A DNA stretch of 5,644 bases from an uncultured Clostridia bacterium (GTDB lineage Bacteria; Bacillota; Clostridia; Oscillospirales; CAG-272): assembly GCA_946040935.1 (NCBI GenBank), contig CAMGCN010000082.1:1-5644 (forward strand). Direction: 5' to 3'. The position numbers were made by a program, and so were the translations under genes. The notes below the pieces were generated by a model. The model searched no databases and was not told the DNA's origin. It saw only the letters and a list, made by a program, of their open reading frames with translations. Position 1 is the first letter of the stretch, and every line of letters begins with the position of its first letter. Below, piece after piece: positions 1-5,350 of the stretch.

Positions 1-44
1 CACCTAAGCCTTCGTCGGCAGCGTCAGATGTGTATAAGAGACAG
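1..44. other. Illumina/Nextera adapter contamination
   Basis: Bases 12-44 match the Nextera read-1 transposase adapter, ending in the 19-base Tn5 mosaic end AGATGTGTATAAGAGACAG at 26-44. Bases 4-11 (CTAAGCCT) match the i5 index known as N508/S508, and bases 1-3 (CAC) match the end of the P5 primer. The order P5 tail, index, adapter, mosaic end is exactly that of a library molecule, so genomic sequence begins at 45. Read on the minus strand, the adapter adds a false tail ending SYTHLTLPTKA to the neighbouring ABC ATPase, with a TAG stop supplied by the index. This is library sequence, not biology. Confidence 0.98.
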
Positions 45-408
45 CCATGGGATCGCGGGCGTTTTTCGATAACTGTGCCGCCATCTCGACATTTTCAAGC
101 GCCGTGAGATTTTGTATAAGGTTATAAAACTGAAAGACAAATCCGACGTCATAACGTCTGTACTCGGTAAGAGCGCGTCCCTTGCAGCCTGAAATGTCCT
201 TGCCGTCGATAAACACGTTTCCCGATGTAAGGGTGTCCATGCCGCCCAGAATGTTAAGAAGTGTTGTTTTTCCTGCGCCCGACGGACCTACTATAACGCA
301 TATTTCCCCTTTGTTAATCCCGAAGCTGACATCCTTTAAGGCGTCTATTTTCACTTCTCCCATAGTATAGGTCTTGCTTACGTTTTGAAATTCAACGTAG
401 TGTTCCAT
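45..408 (-). CDS. ABC transporter ATP-binding protein, MacB/LolD type (3' end missing)
   Basis: This is the N-terminal half of an ABC ATPase of the MacB/LolD/FtsE-like group (COG1136), which powers FtsX-like permeases for efflux, peptide export or cell-envelope work. About 121 genuine residues remain of the usual 220-250. Walker A is GPSGAGKT at residues 41-48 and the Q-loop glutamine is about residue 93, in FVFQFYNL, a sequence typical of this group. The signature LSGGQ, Walker B and H-loop are missing because the sequence is replaced by adapter at position 44. The open frame continues to position 4 only through adapter bases. The ATG at 408-406 has an AAAGGA ribosome binding site inside the end of the upstream ASKHA gene, whose stop codon lies just 2 bases before this start, so the two are probably translationally coupled. 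An FtsX-type permease gene would be expected next, beyond the window. The substrate cannot be judged. Confidence 0.9.
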
Positions 409-410
409 TT

Positions 411-1928
411 TTAATCCTTTTTTGTAAAATACATATTATCTATATAGCTTTTCATAAAGAAGTCGGACGTCGCAAGCTCGAGTGACGCCGCGTTCTTTGC
501 CGTAATTTCGCTTTTTTCGAGCGCCTGACGCGACAGCAAAATCGCCGAAGCGCCCATTCCCGCCGCGTTACCGACGGCAACCGTACGCTTCGCCGTGCCC
601 GGGGGAATAAGTCCTATGATTTCCGCGTTTTCGGGAGATATGAAACTGCCGAATCCTCCTGCGAGGATGAGCCGTCCCAGGTCTTCTGACGCCGCGCCGC
701 ATGAATTGAGAAGAGAGTCTATTCCTGCGCGTATCGCGGCCTTTGCGAGCTGTGCCGAGCGTATATCCTTTTGCGTTATGTAAACTCCGCTGTCGGCTAT
801 TTCTATCGCAGGCTGTCCCTCAAACACTGTGGGATTCTTGATAAGTCCCGTTTCGTCTGTCATTTTGAGCGAAAGGAAAAGGGCAAGTGAATCTATCAGA
901 GCCGAGCCGCATATCCCGTCGGCGGCTTTGTCTCCTATTACAGAGTATTTTATTTTTCCTCTTTCCTGCCATACGCGGTTTATCGCGCCCTCGCGCGCGG
1001 GCGCGCCCATACGTATTCCCGTTCCCTCAAAGGCGGGACCTGCCGCGCATGAGCAGCATATTATTTCGTCGCCCTTCTTTATTGCCATTTCACCGTTTGT
1101 TCCTATGTCGACAAGCAGAGAGAGCTTCTCGTTTTTCATGATATCGGAGCCGGAAATGAGCGCGCAGGTGATGTCGCTTCCCACGAAGGGTGATATCGCT
1201 CGGGGAATATATGTCCTCATGCCGTTTATATTGACCGTCTTTCCGAAATAATCAGCGAGGGTAAAAGGAGACGCCGAAAGCCCGGTCACGTCCTCGCCGA
1301 GGAGAATGGAGAGCATGGCGGCGTTTCCCGTGACGACCGCCGTTTTACATTCTTCCTTATTAATATTCGCTTTGTCGCAAAGTTCGGCTATCCCCTCTTC
1401 AAGTCCTTTAGATATAAGAGCGCGCAGCTTTTCCTTTTCTTCGCCGAGCGAGGCCTCTATACGGGAAATCACATCCGCTCCGTATATTCCCTGCGGATTT
1501 GCAAAGGAATGAACCGAAAGGAGCTTTTCATTTTCCAGCTCGTACAGATAAAGCGCGACGGTTGTGGTGCCTATATCGACTGCCGCTCCCACTCCCTCTC
1601 CGAACGGCGAGTGAGAATAACGCGAGCAAAGGCCGTCGGTCAACGCGGTGATATTTTTATCTGGCAGGAAAAGCTCACAGTCGCCCGTGGCCTTTGTAAG
1701 GCAGGCGAGGCGAAAAGCGCTGTTTTCGCCCGTCAGCTTCTTTTCCCTTTCGTCCGCTTCGCTCACGCAGCCGGTTACCCTGACGCGGCATTTTCCGCAG
1801 ACTCCCTTTCCCGAGCAGGGAAAAGAAAAACCGCAACCGCTGTCCCGTATTACACGAGAGAGCAGAACGGGACTGTCGTATGTCAGAGTTTTTATATTTT
1901 TATCGTCGATTATTATCTTTATATCCAT
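411..1928 (-). CDS. [2Fe-2S] ferredoxin / ASKHA-domain protein, corrinoid-activation (RACo-like) family
   Basis: This 505-aa protein has two parts. The N-terminal plant-type [2Fe-2S] ferredoxin domain (about residues 1-92) carries the cluster cysteines C38, C44, C47 and C76 in the spacing C-x5-C-x2-C-xn-C. The remainder is an ASKHA ATPase fold (DUF4445, COG3894): phosphate-1 motif VDIGTTTVALYLY at 117-129, phosphate-2 motif LVDIGTNGEMA at 272-282, GTGIRMG near 302-308, DGICGSALID near 337-346, and adenosine motif LAGGFGSFI at 422-430. Characterised relatives (RACo/AcsV, RamA) use ATP to drive electrons from the iron-sulfur cluster onto an inactive Co(II) corrinoid, reactivating a methyltransferase corrinoid protein. 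It lacks the C-terminal 4Fe-4S ferredoxin domain of RamA. No corrinoid protein or methyltransferase lies in the window, so the partner is unknown. The ATG at 1928 gives a ferredoxin start of normal length, but no Shine-Dalgarno sequence precedes it. It is the first gene of a minus-strand unit with the ABC ATPase. The family is certain; the exact role is inferred. Confidence 0.9.
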   Translation of the reverse strand: MDIKIIIDDKNIKTLTYDSPVLLSRVIRDSGCGFSFPCSGKGVCGKCRVRVTGCVSEADEREKKLTGENSAFRLACLTKATGDCELFLPDKNITALTDGLCSRYSHSPFGEGVGAAVDIGTTTVALYLYELENEKLLSVHSFANPQGIYGADVISRIEASLGEEKEKLRALISKGLEEGIAELCDKANINKEECKTAVVTGNAAMLSILLGEDVTGLSASPFTLADYFGKTVNINGMRTYIPRAISPFVGSDITCALISGSDIMKNEKLSLLVDIGTNGEMAIKKGDEIICCSCAAGPAFEGTGIRMGAPAREGAINRVWQERGKIKYSVIGDKAADGICGSALIDSLALFLSLKMTDETGLIKNPTVFEGQPAIEIADSGVYITQKDIRSAQLAKAAIRAGIDSLLNSCGAASEDLGRLILAGGFGSFISPENAEIIGLIPPGTAKRTVAVGNAAGMGASAILLSRQALEKSEITAKNAASLELATSDFFMKSYIDNMYFTKKD

Positions 1929-1937
1929 TTCAAATAC

Positions 1938-1966
1938 AGTTTATCAAACGTATATTAACTTTTCAA
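1938..1966 (-). promoter_or_regulatory. Candidate promoter for the ASKHA/ABC gene pair
   Basis: On the minus strand TTGAAA (1966-1961) is followed after 17 bases by TAAACT (1943-1938), preceded by TG in the extended -10 position (TGaTAAACT). The -35 matches consensus at 5 of 6 positions and the -10 at 4 of 6. Transcription would start near 1931, only a few bases before the ATG at 1928, giving an almost leaderless mRNA. This fits the absence of a ribosome binding site there. A better minus-strand -35 (TTGACA, 2004-1999) has no -10 at proper spacing. Confidence 0.4.
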
Positions 1967-2002
1967 GTATAAATTGATGTTTTTTATAATCCGTACCGTG
2001 TC

Positions 2003-2059
2003 AAAAAAAATAAAAAATTTGAAAAAACTATTGACATTAGCAAAAAACGGTTATATAAT
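2003..2059 (+). promoter_or_regulatory. Sigma-A promoter of the T-box/trpXYZ operon
   Basis: A perfect TTGACA (2031-2036) and perfect TATAAT (2054-2059) are separated by the optimal 17 bases. The bases just upstream (2003-2030) are almost all A and T with A-runs, as in an UP element that contacts the RNA polymerase alpha subunit. The start of transcription is expected near 2066, a few bases before the T-box leader. No operator-like palindrome overlaps the promoter. A full-strength promoter with control left to the attenuator is the usual T-box design. Confidence 0.93.
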
Positions 2060-2151
2060 GTCAGCATAAACCGATGATTAAGAGTAGTAACCGATGCTTC
2101 GTGTGCAGAGAGAGCCGTGGACGGTGGAAAAACGGCGATGCGTGTTTCGGC

Positions 2152-2158
2152 GAATGGA
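2152..2158 (+). promoter_or_regulatory. T-box specifier loop, 3' strand: GAA-UGG-A
   Basis: The specifier triplet UGG (2155-2157) sits in the standard context of T-box leaders: GAA before it, forming the S-turn with AGUA of the 5' strand, and a purine A after it, then the closing helix CUUA. UGG is read only by tRNA-Trp. Shifted readings (AUG, GGA, GAC) would break this context, so Trp is the best call. Confidence 0.9.
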
Positions 2159-2268
2159 CTTATGAGGGCGAACGAAAGCTAAAGCGAGTAGTAATCGACG
2201 GAGAGCATGACCGTTACAGCGTGCAGCGTATGTAAGTACGATTGAGAGGGTGCGTTTTTCGCATCAAT

Positions 2269-2303
2269 ATGGGTGGTACCGCAGGATATATGTCTTGTCC
2301 CAT
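2269..2303 (+). promoter_or_regulatory. T-box antiterminator with UGGU acceptor-binding bulge
   Basis: AUGGG (2269-2273) pairs with CCCAU (2299-2303). After the seven-base bulge UGGUACC (2274-2280), GCAGGA (2281-2286) pairs with UCUUGU (2293-2298, with G-U pairs), closing on a six-base loop. The bulge UGGU is the site that base-pairs with the NCCA end of uncharged tRNA. The 3' half of this structure (2293-2303) is also the 5' arm of the terminator, so the two cannot form together. Confidence 0.9.
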
Positions 2304-2340
2304 GGAAACAGTTTTCCGTGGCAAGGCATTTTTTATTTTT
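2291..2340 (+). terminator. Intrinsic terminator (attenuator) of the T-box leader
   Basis: TGTCTTG (2291-2297) pairs with CAAGGCA (2322-2328), and CCATGGAAA (2300-2308) pairs with TTTTCCGTGG (2312-2321). One short bulge (about 2298-2299) and a four-base loop interrupt the stem. A run of T with a single A follows at 2329-2340. The stem is long and GC-containing and the U-tract is strong, so this is a rho-independent terminator. It competes with the antiterminator and stops transcription before trpX when tRNA-Trp is charged. Confidence 0.93.
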
Positions 2341-2357
2341 CGATAAGGAGAAAAGAC

Positions 2358-2393
2358 ATGATATTAACCAAACGATGGCGGGCTTTGAAATAA
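2358..2393 (+). CDS. Possible 11-residue Trp-containing leader peptide
   Basis: ATG at 2358 opens a short frame encoding MILTKRWRALK and ending at TAA 2391-2393. A full AAGGAG (2345-2350) lies 7 bases upstream, a better ribosome binding site than that of trpX itself. The ORF lies after the T-box terminator, so it is transcribed only on readthrough, and its seventh codon is TGG (Trp). It resembles in arrangement the rtpLP leader peptide that follows the Trp T-box in the B. subtilis anti-TRAP operon, though rtpLP has several adjacent Trp codons. Its stop lies about 50 bases before the trpX ribosome binding site, and no hairpin hiding that site is evident. It could be a translational Trp sensor, a translation-coupling ORF, or chance. 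Expression is unproven. Confidence 0.4.
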   Translation: MILTKRWRALK

Positions 2394-2457
2394 AACCTCA
2401 ACCAAAACAAAAAACCATTAACTAATAAATAATAAATAAGAAACGGAGATAAAAACA

Positions 2458-3519
2458 ATGAAAAACATAATAAAGAAAATCACGGCGGCAGCTCTCGCCG
2501 CACTTATGACAGTATCTTTTGCGTCATGCGGAAAAGAATCAGATGACAACAGCGAAGCAAAAAATGAAACAAAGACCTACAAGGTCGGTATAGTACAGTT
2601 TGTAGACGACGCTTCCCTCAACCAGATTCAGGACAACATTCAGCTTGAGCTTGACGCAAAGGGCGAGGAGCTGAAATGCAAGTTTGATTACGCCGACTAT
2701 ACCTACAACGGTCAGGCAGACTCGACCACTCTTAACCAGATAGCGTCCGAGCTTATAGCAAAAGAAGTTGATATCATCATTCCTATAGCAACTCCTACCG
2801 CGCAGATTATGCAGGCGGCAACAGAAGAAAATCAGATTCCCGTAGTATTTGCGGCGGTTTCCGACCCTATGACGGCAAAGCTCGTAAGTTCTATGGATGC
2901 GCCCGGCTCGAACATCACGGGTACGAGCGACGCCCTCAATACAAAGGCTATTCTCGAGCTCATGAGAGCGGCGTACAAGGATCTTGACTATGTAGGACTT
3001 CTTTACTCCAAGAGCGAGGATTCGTCGGTTAAGCCTATCGCGGAAGCAAAGGAATTCTTCGATGCAAACAACATTAAGTATATCGAAAAGACAGGTACGA
3101 CTACCGACGAGCTTATTTCCGCCGCCGACGCGCTCGTGGCAGAGGGTGTTGACTGTGTGTTCACTCCTACCGATAACACGGTAATGACAGCAGAGCTCGC
3201 AATTTACGAGAAGTTCGCAGACGCGAAAATAGGTCACTTCTGCGGCGCTGACTCCTTCGCTCTCAACGGCGCGTTCGTAGGCTACGGCGTTGACTACGCA
3301 ACTCTCGGAAGAGCAACTGCCGATATGGCGGTTGAAATTCTCGTAAACGGTAAAAAGCCTGCCGAAACGGCAGTTCAGACCTTTGATAACGGCCTTGCGG
3401 TTGTGAATACCGAAATCTGTGCACAGCTCGGCTTCGACATGGAGACGGTTAAGGAGAGCTTCAAGCCTTATTGCACGGCAGTCAGCGAAATAAAGACAGC
3501 TAAAGAATTTGATAAATAA
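2458..3519 (+). CDS. trpX: Tryptophan ABC transporter substrate-binding lipoprotein TrpX
   Basis: This 353-aa protein is of the ABC_sub_bind family (PF04392, COG2984), the extracellular binding component of an importer. Residues 1-23 form a lipoprotein signal: basic KNIIKK, hydrophobic core, then FASC with the lipidated cysteine at C24. F at -3 is less common than L. An acidic, Asn-rich linker follows to about residue 40. Family-typical segments are the strand KVGIVQF at 42-48, TPTAQ at 112-116, VVFAAVSDP at 129-137, FTPTDNTV at 235-242 and YGVDYATLGR at 276-285. The ATG at 2458 follows GGAG (2445-2448) by 9 bases. It is the first transporter gene after the Trp T-box and is followed by permease and ATPase genes. 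Tryptophan specificity rests on the UGG specifier and on the known T-box-regulated trpXYZ cluster of streptococci; the fold alone would not show it. It contains no Trp residue. Confidence 0.88.
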   Translation: MKNIIKKITAAALAALMTVSFASCGKESDDNSEAKNETKTYKVGIVQFVDDASLNQIQDNIQLELDAKGEELKCKFDYADYTYNGQADSTTLNQIASELIAKEVDIIIPIATPTAQIMQAATEENQIPVVFAAVSDPMTAKLVSSMDAPGSNITGTSDALNTKAILELMRAAYKDLDYVGLLYSKSEDSSVKPIAEAKEFFDANNIKYIEKTGTTTDELISAADALVAEGVDCVFTPTDNTVMTAELAIYEKFADAKIGHFCGADSFALNGAFVGYGVDYATLGRATADMAVEILVNGKKPAETAVQTFDNGLAVVNTEICAQLGFDMETVKESFKPYCTAVSEIKTAKEFDK

Positions 3520-3531
3520 GAGAGAAACTAA

Positions 3532-4488
3532 ATGGCAGGAATGTTAGGCGTTTTTCAGACCGCGCTCGAGGTGGGACTTATCTACTCGCTCGTTGCGATG
3601 GCTCTGTTCATAAGCTTTTCAATACTGAACATAGCGGATCTTTCAACCGACGGATGTTTTACGCTCGGTTGTGCGGTGGGAGCCACGGTGACCCTTGCGG
3701 GTCACCCTGTTCTCGCCATTTTCGCCGCTATGGCGGCAGGAGTGCTTTCGGGTTATGTGACCGCGTTTTTGCAGACAAAGCTCGGCGTTGAGAGTATTCT
3801 TGCGGGTATTATCGTAAATACGGGACTATATACCGTCAACCTTGCGGTTATGGGCTTTTCCTCCAACCTTTCGGTTTTCGGCTGCGATACGGTATTTTCG
3901 CTGGCGAAAGGTTTTATCGGCGGCAAATGGTATAAGCTCGCAGTTATTGCGGTTATTGTTTTGCTCGTCTGTATCATTCTCATACGTTTTCTGGGAACGA
4001 CGCTCGGACTTTCCGTACGCGCTACGGGCGATAGCCCCGATATGGTCTCCGCCTCCTCGATAAACCCTGCGTTTACCGTGACTGTCGGACTATGCGCGGC
4101 AAACTCCCTGACGGGACTTGCAGGATGTCTTATAGGTCAGTATAACAAAAACTGTGATATAAATCTCGGCACGGGAATGGTGACTATCGCCCTTGCCTCG
4201 CTGATAATCGGACAGGCGATTTTCGGCAGAGGCAATATGCGCTTAAAGGTTTTCGGAGTTGTGATAGGAAGCGTTATCTACCGCTTTATTGTCGCTCTCG
4301 CCTTGAGAATCAATATTTCAGCCGAGTATTTCAAGCTCGTTTCGGCTCTTATCGTCGCCGTCGCCATCGCCGCGCCCAAGATGCGCGAAAAGCTCGCATT
4401 TATGAGAAAAAAGAGTGTTTCTATGAGAAAAATGCGTAAGGAGGTAATGTCGGATGTTAATAATGACAGGCGTGAACAAAACCTTTAA
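3532..4488 (+). CDS. trpY: Tryptophan ABC transporter permease TrpY
   Basis: This 318-aa integral membrane protein belongs to the BPD_transp_2 permease family (COG4120 type) and would form the membrane channel for the substrate delivered by TrpX. About eight or nine hydrophobic segments are visible, near residues 11-33, 43-56, 58-80, 86-108, 134-153, 180-201, 213-231, 238-258 and 266-282. The cytoplasmic stretch LGLSVRATGDSPDMVSASSI (158-177) is the conserved coupling loop that docks on the ATPase. The C-terminal tail (283-318) is highly charged and basic. The start at 3532 is 12 bases after the trpX stop, behind a weak purine-rich GAGAGAAA sequence, so its translation probably depends on ribosomes leaving trpX. 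The 3' end carries the trpZ ribosome binding site and overlaps trpZ by 35 bases. It has a single Trp (W133). Confidence 0.87.
   Translation: MAGMLGVFQTALEVGLIYSLVAMALFISFSILNIADLSTDGCFTLGCAVGATVTLAGHPVLAIFAAMAAGVLSGYVTAFLQTKLGVESILAGIIVNTGLYTVNLAVMGFSSNLSVFGCDTVFSLAKGFIGGKWYKLAVIAVIVLLVCIILIRFLGTTLGLSVRATGDSPDMVSASSINPAFTVTVGLCAANSLTGLAGCLIGQYNKNCDINLGTGMVTIALASLIIGQAIFGRGNMRLKVFGVVIGSVIYRFIVALALRINISAEYFKLVSALIVAVAIAAPKMREKLAFMRKKSVSMRKMRKEVMSDVNNDRREQNL
4439..4446 (+). promoter_or_regulatory. Strong ribosome binding site fixing the trpZ start
   Basis: AAGGAGGT, a full Shine-Dalgarno match, lies inside the end of trpY, 7 bases before the ATG at 4454. This supports that start over the in-frame ATG at 4463. 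The nearer ATG at 4447 is in the trpY frame and is an internal codon of trpY. Confidence 0.85.
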
Positions 4489-5260
4489 CGCAGGTACGGT
4501 AAACGAGAGAAAAGCGCTGTGCGGAGTTGATTTCACGCTGAAGGACGGTGATTTTGTCACTATCGTCGGCTCAAACGGCGCGGGAAAGTCTACTCTTTTC
4601 AACGTAATATCGGGAACGTATTATGTTGACTTTGGTAGAATCCTCCTCGACGGACGGGACGTAACATATCTTCCCGAATATAAGCGCAGTGCGTTTATCG
4701 GTCATCTTTTTCAGGATCCGCTCAAGGGCACGGCTCCTCATATGACAATAGAGGAAAATCTCGCTGTTGCCTATCTTCATTCTTCGGGAAAGAACAGAAT
4801 TTTCGGGAGAATAAAAAAAGCCGACAGAGAATTTTTCAGAGAAAAGCTATCTGAATTGAATATGGGACTCGAGGACAGAATGAAGACTCCGGTCGGCATA
4901 CTTTCCGGCGGACAGAGGCAGGCTCTTACCCTGCTCATGGCGACTATGGTTACTCCCTCGCTCCTGCTTCTCGACGAGCATACGGCGGCGCTCGACCCTG
5001 CGACGGCGGATAAGGTGCTCGAGCTTACAAAAAAAATCGTAAGGGAACGGGAAATTTCCTGCCTTATGATAACTCACAATATGCATCAGGCGCTCTCTCT
5101 CGGCAACCGAACTATAATGATGGATTCGGGCAGAATTCTCCTTGACGTTTCGGGCGAGGAGAGAAACAGAATGTCGGTGCAGGATTTGCTCGACAAATTT
5201 GCCGAGTCAACGGGCGAAGCGCTTGACAACGACAGAATGCTGCTCGGAGGCAACGGATAA
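4454..5260 (+). CDS. trpZ: Tryptophan ABC transporter ATP-binding protein TrpZ
   Basis: This 268-aa cytoplasmic ATPase energises TrpY (COG1101-type importer ATPase). All nucleotide-binding motifs are present in order: Walker A GSNGAGKST at 39-47, Q-loop glutamine Q87 in HLFQDP, signature LSGGQ at 150-154, Walker B ending LLLLDE with D174 and catalytic E175, D-loop around 179-182, and switch histidine H208 in MITHNM. The protein is therefore expected to be active and full length. It overlaps trpY by 35 bases and has its own strong ribosome binding site, so the two are co-translated in a trpXYZ operon controlled by the upstream T-box. It contains no Trp residue. The assignment to tryptophan follows from operon context; the ATPase alone would not identify the substrate. 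Confidence 0.9.
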   Translation: MLIMTGVNKTFNAGTVNERKALCGVDFTLKDGDFVTIVGSNGAGKSTLFNVISGTYYVDFGRILLDGRDVTYLPEYKRSAFIGHLFQDPLKGTAPHMTIEENLAVAYLHSSGKNRIFGRIKKADREFFREKLSELNMGLEDRMKTPVGILSGGQRQALTLLMATMVTPSLLLLDEHTAALDPATADKVLELTKKIVREREISCLMITHNMHQALSLGNRTIMMDSGRILLDVSGEERNRMSVQDLLDKFAESTGEALDNDRMLLGGNG

Positions 5261-5310
5261 TCCTCTTCGGATATATGCTGTCAGAAATAAAAAAACAGTC
5301 GGAGAAATTG

Positions 5311-5350
5311 ATATGCACCCCAAAAGTCAGACACTTTCGGAGGTGCATAT
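5311..5350 (+). other. 40-base imperfect palindrome (hairpin) after trpZ
   Basis: ATATGCA (5311-5317) pairs with TGCATAT (5344-5350), CC (5318-5319) with GG (5342-5343), CC (5320-5321) with GG (5339-5340), and AAAGT (5323-5327) with ACTTT (5333-5337). One bulged A (5341), one A/C mismatch and the loop CAGAC complete it. It is the only strong hairpin downstream of the operon, about 50 bases after the trpZ stop, so it may end or stabilise the trpXYZ mRNA. No U-run follows, so it is not a classical intrinsic terminator. Its left arm (GCACCCCAAAAGTCAGACAC) also resembles the ends of some IS3-family elements. Confidence 0.55.

Larger units (their letters stand above)
2066..2340 (+). promoter_or_regulatory. 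T-box riboswitch, tRNA-Trp responsive
   Basis: This is a complete T-box leader that reads the charging state of tRNA. Stem I: UAAG (2079-2082) pairs with CUUA (2159-2162) below the specifier loop, and CCGA (2091-2094) with UCGG (2147-2150) above it. The 5' side of the loop holds the conserved AGUAGUAA (2083-2090). The 3' side holds GAA (2152-2154), the specifier UGG (2155-2157) and the usual following A. The AG-bulge region is near 2107-2113 and the apical stem GCCGU/ACGGC is 2114-2118/2132-2136. A stem II region with GAGTAGTAATCGACGG and CCGTTAC spans about 2186-2217. Stem III is TGCG/CGCA at 2251-2254/2260-2263. The T-box GGGTGGTACCGC is at 2271-2282, followed by the terminator. The UGG specifier means uncharged tRNA-Trp turns on the downstream genes. 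The start point is inferred from the promoter. Confidence 0.95.

Noticed and set aside
4..45. C-terminal tail VSYTHLTLPTKA of the ABC ATPase as real protein
   Set aside because: It is a translation of Nextera adapter and index sequence; genuine sequence stops at about residue 121.
985..1010. GC-rich near-palindrome in the ASKHA gene
   Set aside because: It is ordinary coding sequence for the conserved stretch around GAPAREGA, using GC-rich Ala, Arg and Gly codons.
829..1251. 140-aa plus-strand frame opposite the ASKHA gene
   Set aside because: It is a shadow of a gene with clear ferredoxin and ASKHA motifs; the product shows no domain.
1985..1990. TATAAT on the plus strand upstream of the main promoter
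   Set aside because: No -35 at 16-18 bases upstream, and the perfect promoter at 2031-2059 explains the T-box transcript.
1999..2004. Minus-strand TTGACA as -35 for the ASKHA gene
   Set aside because: The nearest -10-like sequences lie 10 or 27 bases away, outside the working range.
2375..2425. 16-codon ORF (starting MAGFEIK) overlapping the leader ORF in another frame
   Set aside because: No ribosome binding site precedes its ATG; its Lys/Gln/Pro composition simply reflects the A-rich leader.
2539..3237. 232-aa antisense reading frame opposite trpX
   Set aside because: It lies wholly inside trpX, which has a lipobox, family motifs and operon context; the antisense product is Cys/Arg-rich with no recognisable domain or ribosome binding site.
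5260..5272. ATCC/GGAT mini-hairpin right after trpZ as a terminator
   Set aside because: Only four base pairs and no T-run.
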